A DNA stretch of 50,746 bases from Victivallales bacterium (GTDB taxonomy: Bacteria; Verrucomicrobiota; Lentisphaeria; Oligosphaerales; Oligosphaeraceae). A program made the translations under genes and the position numbers. Shown in pieces: positions 1 through 8,565 of the stretch. The DNA is taken from the NCBI GenBank assembly GCA_017554445.1, contig JAFZIJ010000208.1:1-50746 (forward strand), in the 5' to 3' direction. Each line of letters opens with the position of its first letter. The stretch's first letter is position 1. The notes under the pieces were generated by a model. It had not been told where the DNA came from. It saw only the letters and a program-made list of their open reading frames with translations, and did no database searches.

Positions 1-2150
1 GCACCATCAACGGCAACGGACATGCCATCCATTTCGAGCAGTATAAGCAGACCGAAGAATCCATTCTGAAGAACGGGGCCCTCTATGACGATACGGCTTT
101 GGTGGCCAATATGGACAAGTTCCTCGGCAATGCTCTGGATATCGTCATCGACACCGCCTCCTACGGCGAATTCAAAATTGCGGACACAGCCGACCATGTC
201 ACGAGCGGCATAAGTGTCACCGACCACGCCACTGGCAATTCCGTTCTCCTCGACCTCGACATGCCAAACGCCTTGGGCGGCACATTCTGCACGCTCCATA
301 AGGATGCCGACGGGCTATGGCTTAATGTCCATAATCCAAATGAATGGGATCACAAGAATATCACCATCGGCACTGGCGGCGACTATCAAGGCACCTTCAA
401 GCTGGAGGGCAAGTGGGCGCAGAACGTCACGGTCGTGGACAATGGCAGATTCACCTGCGACGATGGTGCCGTGGTTGACGGACTCGTCATCGACGGCGGC
501 GACTCCAACAACGCCACCGTCACTGTTGACAACGCTATCGTCACCAATGTCGTCCTCAACAACGGCACATTCAATCTGAACGATGGCGGCCATGTCACAG
601 ACATCGTGGTCAACGGCGGCAATTTGATCCTAGGGGATGGTACGCTGGACAACGCCTTTATCGGCCCGAATGGACGCATGGAGATCGCTCAAACTGGCAA
701 TCCAATCCTGACAGGCACCATCACGGTCCAGGGCGGCGTCTATCTCTCCTCCAGCCATGCGCCTATCGAGACAAATGCGCATTTCGTCTTCGACCTCGAG
801 GGACGCAATGTGAACAACGACAGCTACTTTATTAGCGAAGGCGCCGTCTTTACGGGAAACACCACCTACTCGCTACTGCTCCCTGAACATCCGGAAACAG
901 GCTACTACTGCATTACCCGCATTCCCACAGACAGCCCTGTTTTCGAGACTTTCTCCATCACGGTGACCACAGCGAACGGCAATGTTTTGGGGGACTTGAC
1001 GATCAACGGCGATGCCATCCGCAGCAACGGTTTCGAATATAGTTTATACAATCAAGATGCCACCATCTACTTTGATGTCACTGACAGTTCAGAACCGTAT
1101 GAGATCACGGCACAGGCATGGGACGGCGATGAGGGCCTTTACATTATCGAATACAGTAGAGACGACTTCCAGACGGCTGTCCGCGTGAGCGTGGACTCCA
1201 CTGCCGTTGAATCCTTCGCCATGCCATCAGGCGACTACCAGTGGCGCGTCCGCCCGCAGGACGGCGGCGAATGGACTGCGGAAGGGGCGCTGGCCGTGAA
1301 GGATGAAAAAGACAACGATCCAAAGCACATCGTCTCCAACGACAATGCCATTACCGATGTCTTTTTCGCCAAGCAGCGCGGCACATGGAACGGCGGCTTC
1401 GAGGCATTCCACAACGGCAGTATGGACGGTTGGCAGGGGACAAACGAGTCGGTTTCGCTCCGCGACAAGAACAAACTCGCGGATATCATTGAAGGCTCGA
1501 ACGACGCAAATGTCCTTCTGATGACCGACGATGCAAACGGCGATGCCCTCTTCGTCGATGACATCTACTCCGCCCTCCCCGGCGATATCCTTGAACAGCA
1601 GTCACGCCTTGCGCAAATCGACGAAATCCGCGCGGGAGCGGGTAACGATATCGTCGATCTGACCAGCCAGGCATTTGCTTATGTCGGTGGTGGCGTGACC
1701 GTCCGCGGCGGCCTCGGTGACGATGTCATCTGGGCGAACAATGGCGACAACTGGCTCTTTGGCGATGCAGGCAATGACCGCCTTGTCGGTGCGGGCGGTA
1801 ACGACATCATCGTCGGTAGCGCAGGCAATGATTCACTGCATGGCGGCGGCGGTAACGACATCTTCGCCTTCGGCGGTGACTGGGGGCAAGACAATGTGGA
1901 ACAGCTTGCCAACGGAAAGGTCACGCTATGGTTCGACAATGGTGACGAAAGCAAATGGGATGCGTCAACGCTGACCTACACCGACGGCGACAATTCCGTG
2001 AAAGTGACCGGCGTGGCATCGGAGAAAATCTCACTGAAATTCGGTGACGACGGCAGCGGAAAATTCACCGACCTTTTGTCGGCCGGTGCATTCGCCGAGT
2101 TCACCTCCGAAAAGATCTTTGAAGACAGAAACAGAGGAATGCTTGCGTAA
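1..2150 (+). CDS. RTX / beta-helix repeat surface protein (5' end outside window)
   Basis: The reading frame is open from base 3, so the gene starts before the window; the first in-frame initiator-like codon (TTG at 99) is internal. The visible part starts with Gly/Asn/Asp-rich strands (about 380-700) that repeat a V-x-N-G-x-x pattern, as in autotransporter-type beta-helices. A beta-sandwich-like middle follows. The C-terminal part (1705-1875) holds several calcium-binding RTX nonapeptides of the GGxGNDxL type (for example GDAGNDRL, GSAGNDSL, GGGGNDIF). RTX families are normally exported by type I secretion with an uncleaved C-terminal signal, and the roughly 90 residues after the RTX block could be that signal. 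No type I exporter is in the window. Likely a secreted or surface adhesin-like protein; its substrate is unknown. The next gene starts 14 bp downstream. Confidence 0.8.
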   Translation, partial: TINGNGHAIHFEQYKQTEESILKNGALYDDTALVANMDKFLGNALDIVIDTASYGEFKIADTADHVTSGISVTDHATGNSVLLDLDMPNALGGTFCTLHKDADGLWLNVHNPNEWDHKNITIGTGGDYQGTFKLEGKWAQNVTVVDNGRFTCDDGAVVDGLVIDGGDSNNATVTVDNAIVTNVVLNNGTFNLNDGGHVTDIVVNGGNLILGDGTLDNAFIGPNGRMEIAQTGNPILTGTITVQGGVYLSSSHAPIETNAHFVFDLEGRNVNNDSYFISEGAVFTGNTTYSLLLPEHPETGYYCITRIPTDSPVFETFSITVTTANGNVLGDLTINGDAIRSNGFEYSLYNQDATIYFDVTDSSEPYEITAQAWDGDEGLYIIEYSRDDFQTAVRVSVDSTAVESFAMPSGDYQWRVRPQDGGEWTAEGALAVKDEKDNDPKHIVSNDNAITDVFFAKQRGTWNGGFEAFHNGSMDGWQGTNESVSLRDKNKLADIIEGSNDANVLLMTDDANGDALFVDDIYSALPGDILEQQSRLAQIDEIRAGAGNDIVDLTSQAFAYVGGGVTVRGGLGDDVIWANNGDNWLFGDAGNDRLVGAGGNDIIVGSAGNDSLHGGGGNDIFAFGGDWGQDNVEQLANGKVTLWFDNGDESKWDASTLTYTDGDNSVKVTGVASEKISLKFGDDGSGKFTDLLSAGAFAEFTSEKIFEDRNRGMLA

Positions 2151-2164
2151 TGGGAGACATGACG

Positions 2165-2647
2165 ATGAAAAAACACCTTCTGATACTTTGCCTTCTGCTG
2201 TGTGTGGCGGCATCCGCCGCCGTGAAGCCGATCAACAGCCAGACAATTGTGCTGAAGCCAGGCTGGAATCTGGTGACACTGGAACGCCCCGTAATCGCCG
2301 CCGATGCAGAACGTTTTATCGCCCTGAAGCCAATCACATTGGACTCCGCACAAAAATGCTATGTATTCTGTTCAAACAAAGACAAGCTCAAAATCGGGGC
2401 GGGGTATTGGATTTTCTCCAAGACGGCGCAGACCATTGAATTGACACGGGACCAATCGCAAACGACTTGGGAGACGACAGAATTGGGCAATGGTTGGAAT
2501 CTCATCGGCGTGGCGGACAACTCCACATGGATGAATCAGGTGACTGATTTCTGGCAGTGGCTTGACGGCAAATTCCAAAAAGTATCCAAAGAGGAACTGG
2601 CAGGAGGCAAGGCGTATTTTGTCTATCAAGGAATCATAGGCAAGTAG
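2165..2647 (+). CDS. small secreted protein with two GWNL motifs
   Basis: Predicted export signal: MKK followed by a Leu-rich core ending in AASAA. The mature part carries two related segments, each opening with a GWNL motif (GWNLVTL and GWNLIGV) and followed by short beta strands. GWNL-type segments are common in surface proteins of Planctomycetes/Verrucomicrobia-like bacteria, but no enzymatic motif is visible. The ATG at 2165 was chosen because GGGAG at 2152-2156 lies 8 bases upstream and the signal peptide begins there; ATGs at 2150 and 2159 are in frame. It directly follows the RTX protein and is probably co-transcribed with it, so a role as a secreted partner or surface accessory is plausible. 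The function is not known. Confidence 0.75.
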   Translation: MKKHLLILCLLLCVAASAAVKPINSQTIVLKPGWNLVTLERPVIAADAERFIALKPITLDSAQKCYVFCSNKDKLKIGAGYWIFSKTAQTIELTRDQSQTTWETTELGNGWNLIGVADNSTWMNQVTDFWQWLDGKFQKVSKEELAGGKAYFVYQGIIGK

Positions 2648-3228
2648 TCGCCCAAATCCATAATACTTCTCCAATACGGCGCGGACATGGCAGGCGAAAA
2701 CGTCGCGACCATTTTCCGCGTAGTCTTCTAATGTTTTCGGCTCATGCCGTTTAGGCGCCGTCCGAATCGTATTTTCCCTCTTCTTCGGCAGAAAACTTCT
2801 AATAAGAACATATTGGAAAACGGTTACCGTGGCGATTTCGTCGCCCAAGAAACAAGAAAAAGAAGATAGCAGTACGATTACATGACTGTTTTTTCTCACT
2901 TTTTCAATTTTTTTGTATTTTCAATCGTTAATTAAGTATTATTTGGTCATAAAAAACTAATGGGGAGGGTGACATATCAGTGTGACACAGAATCTGTTCG
3001 TCTCGGTATTTTTTCAATGATTCTTTAATGTCTGCTGAAAAAAACACTATGATTATGCATACTTCAAGTTTATAGAGCTAAAATTACGTACCTTGAGCTC
3101 TTTTTGACTTTATGCCTATTTTGATTGATTTCTAATTAAAATTTTATTTATCGAAAAAGGTAGATAAATATAGTCTTATTCAAAACAATTATAGATACAT
3201 TCTTTTAGTTGATCAAGAGGAGAAAAAG
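2648..3228. other. intergenic spacer, 581 bp, mostly AT-rich
   Basis: The first 90 bases are a gene relic (separate entry). The rest is AT-rich, has no credible open frame and contains T-runs around 2885-2915. A TTGACT box sits at 3104-3109, but the best -10-like sequences are too far away (more than 20 bases) to call a promoter. The downstream gene has a clear AGAGGAG ribosome-binding site at 3216-3222. Confidence 0.6.
2651..2737 (-). pseudogene. relic 3' end of a FAD-oxidoreductase gene
   Basis: Translated on the minus strand, this stretch reads KTLEDYAENG...RAVLEKYYG. It aligns without gaps to the extreme C-terminus of the 1109-aa FAD oxidoreductase encoded at 5134-8463 (KTFEDYAEDG...RAVLEKYFG), with 21 of 29 residues identical and about 70 percent DNA identity over the same span. 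The similarity stops on both sides and the matching stop codon is missing, so this is a decayed tail of a paralogue rather than a working gene. It lies tail-to-tail with the small secreted gene ending at 2647. Confidence 0.7.
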
Positions 3229-5127
3229 ATGACACACTTAAAACTTTCAATTCTGTTGGCCTTCATGTTGGCTACTCTGCTTCCTAATTCGTCTTTATGC
3301 GACAGCCTTCCTGAAATGTTTCTTATAAACAAAATTTATTGTAGCTATCTAGGTTACCAAAAGAATGAATATGGAGAGGATGGTGAAGCCGTATTGGCCA
3401 AAACCCATGGCAAGACAACACCCAATGGCGAATGTGCCTATACATATGCAACACTGCCGGACACCTTGAAATGCTTTGACAGATGGGATTTCGACGTATA
3501 TGCACATGATCGAGAACAAGAAAAGAAGATGGCAAAGGACAAAATGGGACTGTACCGTCTGAAAGAGGACGGATATGACGATCATCCATCAGAGGAAAAA
3601 CTGCACCCGTTCAATCCAAGCGTACGTGACATCAATCGTAATAATGAGTTATATGCAGAAGATGTCTTGAAGAAGGCTGGCTACAAACGATGTGATGATC
3701 TATTTCAAAAAGAAAAACCAGAAGAAAATGAACCGTTCCTCTCTGTCATGGCATGGGAAATTGAAGCGAACACATATCTTGAGAAAACATATGATAATAC
3801 CGCCGCATGGCGTGTCCGCAAATATACATTCGTCTTGCGTGAGAATGATGAGATGATTCCTGTCGTCAGCTTTAATTCATTGCCTTCTCCTGAAATTGCC
3901 AGAACTGTGAGAGGAGTCATACAAGAAGTCCCGGAAGCCTATAACAACATGGCCGTCATCATGGAAAACAGACTGACTGCCTTTGGATCGTACGATGAAG
4001 AAGAAGTCGAAATACTTTTCAAAATGGCAGTCAAACTTGGTTATGCCCCCGCATTGGAGAATCTCGTCCTTTTCTACCTTAGCCATGGCAAGAAGGAAGA
4101 GGTGAAGGAACTGATTGATAAAATCCAGAAAGACGACAAGCCCCAAGAATCTGAGGAAAAGGTCGCTCAAAAGCATGAAACGTCACAAGATGATGAAAAA
4201 GAACAATCTACAGAAGATGCTTTTGAAACTCAACGTCAAAAGGGTATAGAACTGGCAAATGAAAATAAAATAGAAGAAGCGGAAAAAATCTTTCAGCAAT
4301 TGGCGAAAGAGAAAGACGCTTTCTCCATCTTTCTTCTCGGCGTATTGAAATACAATGCAGGCGACTATAAAACCGCAGCGGACTTTTTCATGCAAGCCGC
4401 CAAACTGAATGAGCCCAGCGCCCAATTCCGTTTGGCTTGTTTGAAACTTGAAGGCAAAGGAATTCCCAAAGATGTCACCGGCGGAGAGAAGCTGCTCCTT
4501 CATGTTGTCGAGTCGACGGATGACAGAGAAGCCCTATACAGGTTGGGGCACCTTTATTACTTTGGGAATGACGTCCCAAAGGATGAAGCCAAAGGGCTTC
4601 AGTTTCTGACTCGCGCATGCGAACCCTTGCCGCCAAGGCATCCGCAAGGCTATGATCAAGCCCAATTCCTTGTCGGGATGATTCTAAAGGAAAAGGAGAA
4701 CAGGACGGAAGAGGAAAACAAGCAGATGTTCCACTATCTGGAAAGCGCCGCATCGCAAAACAACGCCAAGGCTTTAAAACAACTTGTTTACATCTATATA
4801 TCAGGGTTCGGCCTTCCCGCATTCGATGATGTGAAGGCATTGGAATATTGCGAAAAACTGGTAAAACTTGAGCCTACCGCTGACAATTATTTCTTATGCG
4901 GAGTTCTCTGTGAAGAATGCCGCAATGGAGAGGCTAATCTTCCGGCTGCCAGAATGTGGTACGCACATGCGGCCCATCTTGGACATCCGGAGGCCATTTA
5001 CCGTTGTGCCGGATTACTTGCCAACAACAAGCAGTTCGAACTCGCCTTGAAGTATCTTAGGAAACCAGAGAATACAACGGAGGAAGGCAAGGAACTTCTG
5101 CGAAAACTGGAAAAGAGGGAAAAATAA
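3229..5127 (+). CDS. secreted Sel1-like repeat protein
   Basis: 632 aa. The N-terminus (MTHLKLSILLAFMLA, cleavage near residue 25) is a signal peptide. Residues about 26-290 form a domain I do not recognise. An acidic, charged linker (about 300-330, rich in E, K and D) follows. The C-terminal half is built of Sel1/TPR-type helical repeats, seen in units such as AKLNEPSAQFRLACLKLEGKGIP, ALYRLGHLYYFGNDVP and AAHLGHPEAIYRCAG. Sel1 repeats act as protein-binding scaffolds in periplasmic or surface complexes. The start is supported by AGAGGAG 6 bases upstream. It is monocistronic and converges with the oxidoreductase gene 6 bp away. The specific partner is unknown. Confidence 0.85.
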   Translation: MTHLKLSILLAFMLATLLPNSSLCDSLPEMFLINKIYCSYLGYQKNEYGEDGEAVLAKTHGKTTPNGECAYTYATLPDTLKCFDRWDFDVYAHDREQEKKMAKDKMGLYRLKEDGYDDHPSEEKLHPFNPSVRDINRNNELYAEDVLKKAGYKRCDDLFQKEKPEENEPFLSVMAWEIEANTYLEKTYDNTAAWRVRKYTFVLRENDEMIPVVSFNSLPSPEIARTVRGVIQEVPEAYNNMAVIMENRLTAFGSYDEEEVEILFKMAVKLGYAPALENLVLFYLSHGKKEEVKELIDKIQKDDKPQESEEKVAQKHETSQDDEKEQSTEDAFETQRQKGIELANENKIEEAEKIFQQLAKEKDAFSIFLLGVLKYNAGDYKTAADFFMQAAKLNEPSAQFRLACLKLEGKGIPKDVTGGEKLLLHVVESTDDREALYRLGHLYYFGNDVPKDEAKGLQFLTRACEPLPPRHPQGYDQAQFLVGMILKEKENRTEEENKQMFHYLESAASQNNAKALKQLVYIYISGFGLPAFDDVKALEYCEKLVKLEPTADNYFLCGVLCEECRNGEANLPAARMWYAHAAHLGHPEAIYRCAGLLANNKQFELALKYLRKPENTTEEGKELLRKLEKREK

Positions 5128-5133
5128 GCGTGG

Positions 5134-8100
5134 TCAGTGAATGCCCTCGCCGAAGTACTTTTCCAACACGGCCCGCGCATGGAGGGCAAGCACACCACGG
5201 CCATCCTCCGCATAGTCTTCAAATGTCTTCCGCCCAAGTCCTTCGTAGTCGCCGCAGGCGACCAAGGCCCGCGCGACATTGAGCTCGCGAAGACAGCGGG
5301 CGAACTCCGGATTGCCGCCGAAACCACCCATCGGAACAATCGCCTGGTCTCCTTTGCGGACATGTCCGCCCATTTTCGGCGATGTCAACGCCTTCGCCAA
5401 CGCGGGAGCCAGCCGTGAGTCACCAATGGCTTCACAGGCCAACGTCACCGCCCGCACATGGGACGGCGAACTTGTTCCGTTAATTGTTTCCAGTTCATGC
5501 AGCAACGGCTCCACCGCCAGAGAGCTCTTTGTACGGCCAAGGCCGACGATCAACGCATCGCGTTCGCCCATGCGGCGGCCATACGCCGTCTGTCCCAAGA
5601 CATTGATTTTGACAGGTTCGTCACGTCCGTCAATCTGCCGCGCCAACGTCTCTGCGCCAGTCGCATCTCCCATGATGCCAAGGATATGCGCATAACAGAG
5701 CTTGCGTGTCGGATTCGCCTCCGCCTTATAGGCGGCCCGCAGTGGAGGAAGTGCACGATCCACGTCTGTAAGCAACAACGGCACGTCTTTGTAACCGTCG
5801 CCTGCGTTCCGCACGGCCAGATTCCACCGTTCGGCATCGACTGTAAATCCGTCATCCCATTGCAACGCCTCCTGCGGAATGCTGCCAATCGCTGCAAGAT
5901 GGCGTTGCAATTCCTTTACATCAATGTCGCGCAACAACTTGCCACTCTTGGCGGACATCGCCGCCGCGCGTCCCGCCGCATAGCCAGTGTTCTGCACGTC
6001 CGACTGCATGCGCATGATCGGCAATGCATCCCGATGCGCACTGGCGGCAATGCCGATAACCGCCAAGCCGTCCAATTTTTCCGGCAGAATCGCGCGATAC
6101 GGGATGTTGACTTGGAAGATCTTCTTGTTTGTTGCTTCACTGACATAGCAGATGTCCGCAACGGACGGTCCATGGCTGTCAAAATCGCTTGCGCCCTGCG
6201 CGATCGTGTCGGGGAACGTGCGCTCCATCACGACATCCAGCGGCGATACGGTGATGGCGCCTTTCACACGGCGGCGTTCACGCGTTTCGATGATCTGCGA
6301 AACATCCCACGCCTTTCCCGCGCCAAGCCGCCCGCGCACGCCGAACAACCATCTGTCGACTGGATCGCAGTCGTTAACATATCCCCAATCGGAATTGACA
6401 TAACTCTTGCCAAGCGGACGGACCGACAGTCCCGCACCCTGCAATGCAATCTCTCCAGCCCCAAGAAATTCCGTCTCCGCTCCCGCGACAGCCGCCAGAT
6501 CCGCATTGCCTGTCCCGTCGATGACGTTTTTCGCCAAAACGACACCGCGACCATACGGCGTGGCGACGACCACGCCTGTCACGCGGTTCCCTTCCCGCAA
6601 TGCGCCACAGGCCATCGTCCCAAACCAGATTTCACCGCCTGCTTTCAGCAACTCTTTCCGCCACCATTCGCGTTTGCCGACGACATGGACGGCCACCCCC
6701 TGCTCCGCCACGCCTTTGTCATGCTCCGCTGTGAAACCGATCTTCTTACCATACCAATATTTACCGATCATGCCCAACGTGCCGATGCCGCCAAGCCCAT
6801 GTAAATATTCAATTACCAATGTCTTAGCGCCGCCTCGGGCCGCGCCGATCGCCGCCGGTGCCCCGCCTGTGCCGCCGCCCGCCACGACGACATCGTATTC
6901 ACCTAAAATTGGCAGTTCATGTTTCGGCGACTGCACCGACAACGACGCATGTTCATACGGCGACTGCACCGACAACGACGCATGTTCATACGCCGTCAGC
7001 CCTGTCAACTGTTCGCAGACTTCCGCATGGAACGGTGCTTCCGTCACGATGCAACGTACACCTACCGACTGCGCAACGGCTCCACGAATTTTCGCGTCCG
7101 CCGCCGCGCGACTACCCGCTTCGCCGCCGGCGGCAAACGCCTTCCACGGCTGATGGCGGAAGCATGCAAACACATGCGGCGCTTCCTTCAACGGCTGTTC
7201 ACGTTCAAACACAAGTGTCTCGCCCGCATCCAGCTGTTGCTTCGTGAACGTCAGATTCCGCGCATGTTGCTCCACGGCGGCGTATGACGCGTAGGAATCA
7301 TCCTGCAAATCATATTGGAATGTACAACGCCACATTTTGCCGTCGATGATCTGCTCCTTTCCATCGACCTTCCGCCATTGGACGGCCGTCTGGTAACTGC
7401 CCGGCAGTTCCGTCACGTCCATGCCTTCCGCCGACGGCCGTTCGCCGGAAATGACGAACCGCGTAAATATCCTCTTTCCAGCGTTGAACGGCGGATAGAC
7501 GCTTCCCGCAAGCCGTGCCGCCAAGCCGCGTGGCGTCGCGTCCACAAGCGTCTTGGCGATAATTGCCTGACGGCCGCCACGATCCGCAATGATCACGCCC
7601 GTGAAAGCGCCGTTTGTGTCTGAAAGAACGTCTGTTACGAAAGCGCCCGTCAGATATTTCACCTTGGCGGACAACAGCGCCCTGTCGAACGTCTGCTTCA
7701 CCTTCAGCGGCGTCGGCGTCACACGCCGCACGCCCGCCTTGCCTTCGCAGGCGATTTCGCCAACCAAAATCCGTTTGCAACCGCCCTTCCGTTGGAAGAC
7801 AAATGAAATTTCAGACACGTCGCGACCGATTTTCGCCTCCCAGCGGATGATTTCCGTCGTCTCGCCAGGCAGCCTCGTCAGCGGAATCGGCTCCGACCAT
7901 GTTTTGCCGTCTTCGCTCACGGAGACATGCACGTCCGACACATCGAACTCGTTCTGCCGCAGGAACGTAACAGCCGATGCCGTCGCCACGAACTGCTTGC
8001 CGTCAAGCGATGCCGTGATTTTCACTTTCTCGTCGTTGTACTGAACGGACTCCTTGACGGGATCGGACGCCAGCCCGTCCGTCAGCACACTAGGCGGATT

Positions 8101-8463
8101 ATTGTCCTTATGTGGCGTAAATGTCTCCGCATCTGTTTGATAGGAAATGATTTTGAGTAATGCGGAACGGTCTGTCCATAATGCTTCCGCCAGCGCCCCT
8201 TGCGGCTCAACTTCCTCCGGAAGAACAAGTTGCAACGTTCCCGCCATGTCGTCGCCAAGATACGGCCGTTCCGCCAGCAGCCAGACGGAGGCACCCGCCT
8301 CCTTCGCCGCCAATACCGCCGCCACACCCGCCGTTGTTCCGCCAACGACGACCACATCCGCCTTTCCCGCCACAGGAATTTCCCGCGCACTTTCCTCTAT
8401 CATTGTGGCTCCAAACACCATTCCAGCCATGCAAGCCATGCCAAATACGATGATTCTGTTCAT
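5134..8463 (-). CDS. exported double-FAD-domain oxidoreductase with discoidin-like insert
   Basis: 1109 aa with a short signal-like N-terminus (MNRIIVFGMACMAGMVFGA). A first dinucleotide-binding fold starts at residue 37 (VVVVGGTTAG). It is interrupted at about 115-240 by a beta-sandwich segment resembling an F5/8 type C (discoidin) carbohydrate-binding domain. A second FAD fold starts near 522 (YDVVVAGGGTGGAP). The tail (about 930-1109) is helical and HEAT-like. This architecture fits the FAD_oxidored family (PF12831), which is expanded in Lentisphaerota-like genomes; the substrate is usually unknown, probably a carbohydrate or its derivative. Residues 492-513 are a perfect in-frame 11-aa duplication. 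A TTGACC-N17-TATGTT promoter lies upstream. The paralogue tail at 2651-2737 shows the family once had another copy here. Confidence 0.85.
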   Translation of the reverse strand: MNRIIVFGMACMAGMVFGATMIEESAREIPVAGKADVVVVGGTTAGVAAVLAAKEAGASVWLLAERPYLGDDMAGTLQLVLPEEVEPQGALAEALWTDRSALLKIISYQTDAETFTPHKDNNPPSVLTDGLASDPVKESVQYNDEKVKITASLDGKQFVATASAVTFLRQNEFDVSDVHVSVSEDGKTWSEPIPLTRLPGETTEIIRWEAKIGRDVSEISFVFQRKGGCKRILVGEIACEGKAGVRRVTPTPLKVKQTFDRALLSAKVKYLTGAFVTDVLSDTNGAFTGVIIADRGGRQAIIAKTLVDATPRGLAARLAGSVYPPFNAGKRIFTRFVISGERPSAEGMDVTELPGSYQTAVQWRKVDGKEQIIDGKMWRCTFQYDLQDDSYASYAAVEQHARNLTFTKQQLDAGETLVFEREQPLKEAPHVFACFRHQPWKAFAAGGEAGSRAAADAKIRGAVAQSVGVRCIVTEAPFHAEVCEQLTGLTAYEHASLSVQSPYEHASLSVQSPKHELPILGEYDVVVAGGGTGGAPAAIGAARGGAKTLVIEYLHGLGGIGTLGMIGKYWYGKKIGFTAEHDKGVAEQGVAVHVVGKREWWRKELLKAGGEIWFGTMACGALREGNRVTGVVVATPYGRGVVLAKNVIDGTGNADLAAVAGAETEFLGAGEIALQGAGLSVRPLGKSYVNSDWGYVNDCDPVDRWLFGVRGRLGAGKAWDVSQIIETRERRRVKGAITVSPLDVVMERTFPDTIAQGASDFDSHGPSVADICYVSEATNKKIFQVNIPYRAILPEKLDGLAVIGIAASAHRDALPIMRMQSDVQNTGYAAGRAAAMSAKSGKLLRDIDVKELQRHLAAIGSIPQEALQWDDGFTVDAERWNLAVRNAGDGYKDVPLLLTDVDRALPPLRAAYKAEANPTRKLCYAHILGIMGDATGAETLARQIDGRDEPVKINVLGQTAYGRRMGERDALIVGLGRTKSSLAVEPLLHELETINGTSSPSHVRAVTLACEAIGDSRLAPALAKALTSPKMGGHVRKGDQAIVPMGGFGGNPEFARCLRELNVARALVACGDYEGLGRKTFEDYAEDGRGVLALHARAVLEKYFGEGIH
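6925..6990. repeat. perfect 33-bp tandem duplication inside the FAD oxidoreductase gene
   Basis: Two identical 33-base units (6925-6957 and 6958-6990) abut with no mismatch. They encode YEHASLSVQSP twice, just before the second FAD domain, and keep the frame. Perfect identity implies a recent event. Confidence 0.95.
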
Positions 8464-8505
8464 TTTTACACCTATTTCATGGTCTATTCAAACAATTTTT
8501 GGCAA

Positions 8506-8534
8506 AACATAGCACGTCCTCTTCCTAAGGTCAA
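8506..8534 (-). promoter_or_regulatory. sigma70-like promoter for the FAD oxidoreductase
   Basis: On the minus strand: TTGACC (8529-8534), a 17-base spacer, then TATGTT (8506-8511), about 40 bases before the ATG at 8463. Spacing is optimal and both boxes match 4-5 of 6 consensus bases. It lies in the 102-bp gap after the operon that ends at 8566. Confidence 0.5.
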
Positions 8535-8565
8535 GTTTTCAGGATGGCCCGTGTAATAATAAGAC

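Noticed and set aside
3104..3138. Promoter for the Sel1-repeat gene (TTGACT ... TAATTA)
   Set aside because: Spacing is 21-23 bases, outside the workable range; other AT-rich hexamers fit equally well by chance.
5458..6804. 448-aa open frame on the plus strand
   Set aside because: It lies wholly antisense to the FAD oxidoreductase gene, has no ribosome-binding site, and its composition (Arg/His/Pro-rich) is that expected from the complementary strand of a GC-ending codon gene.
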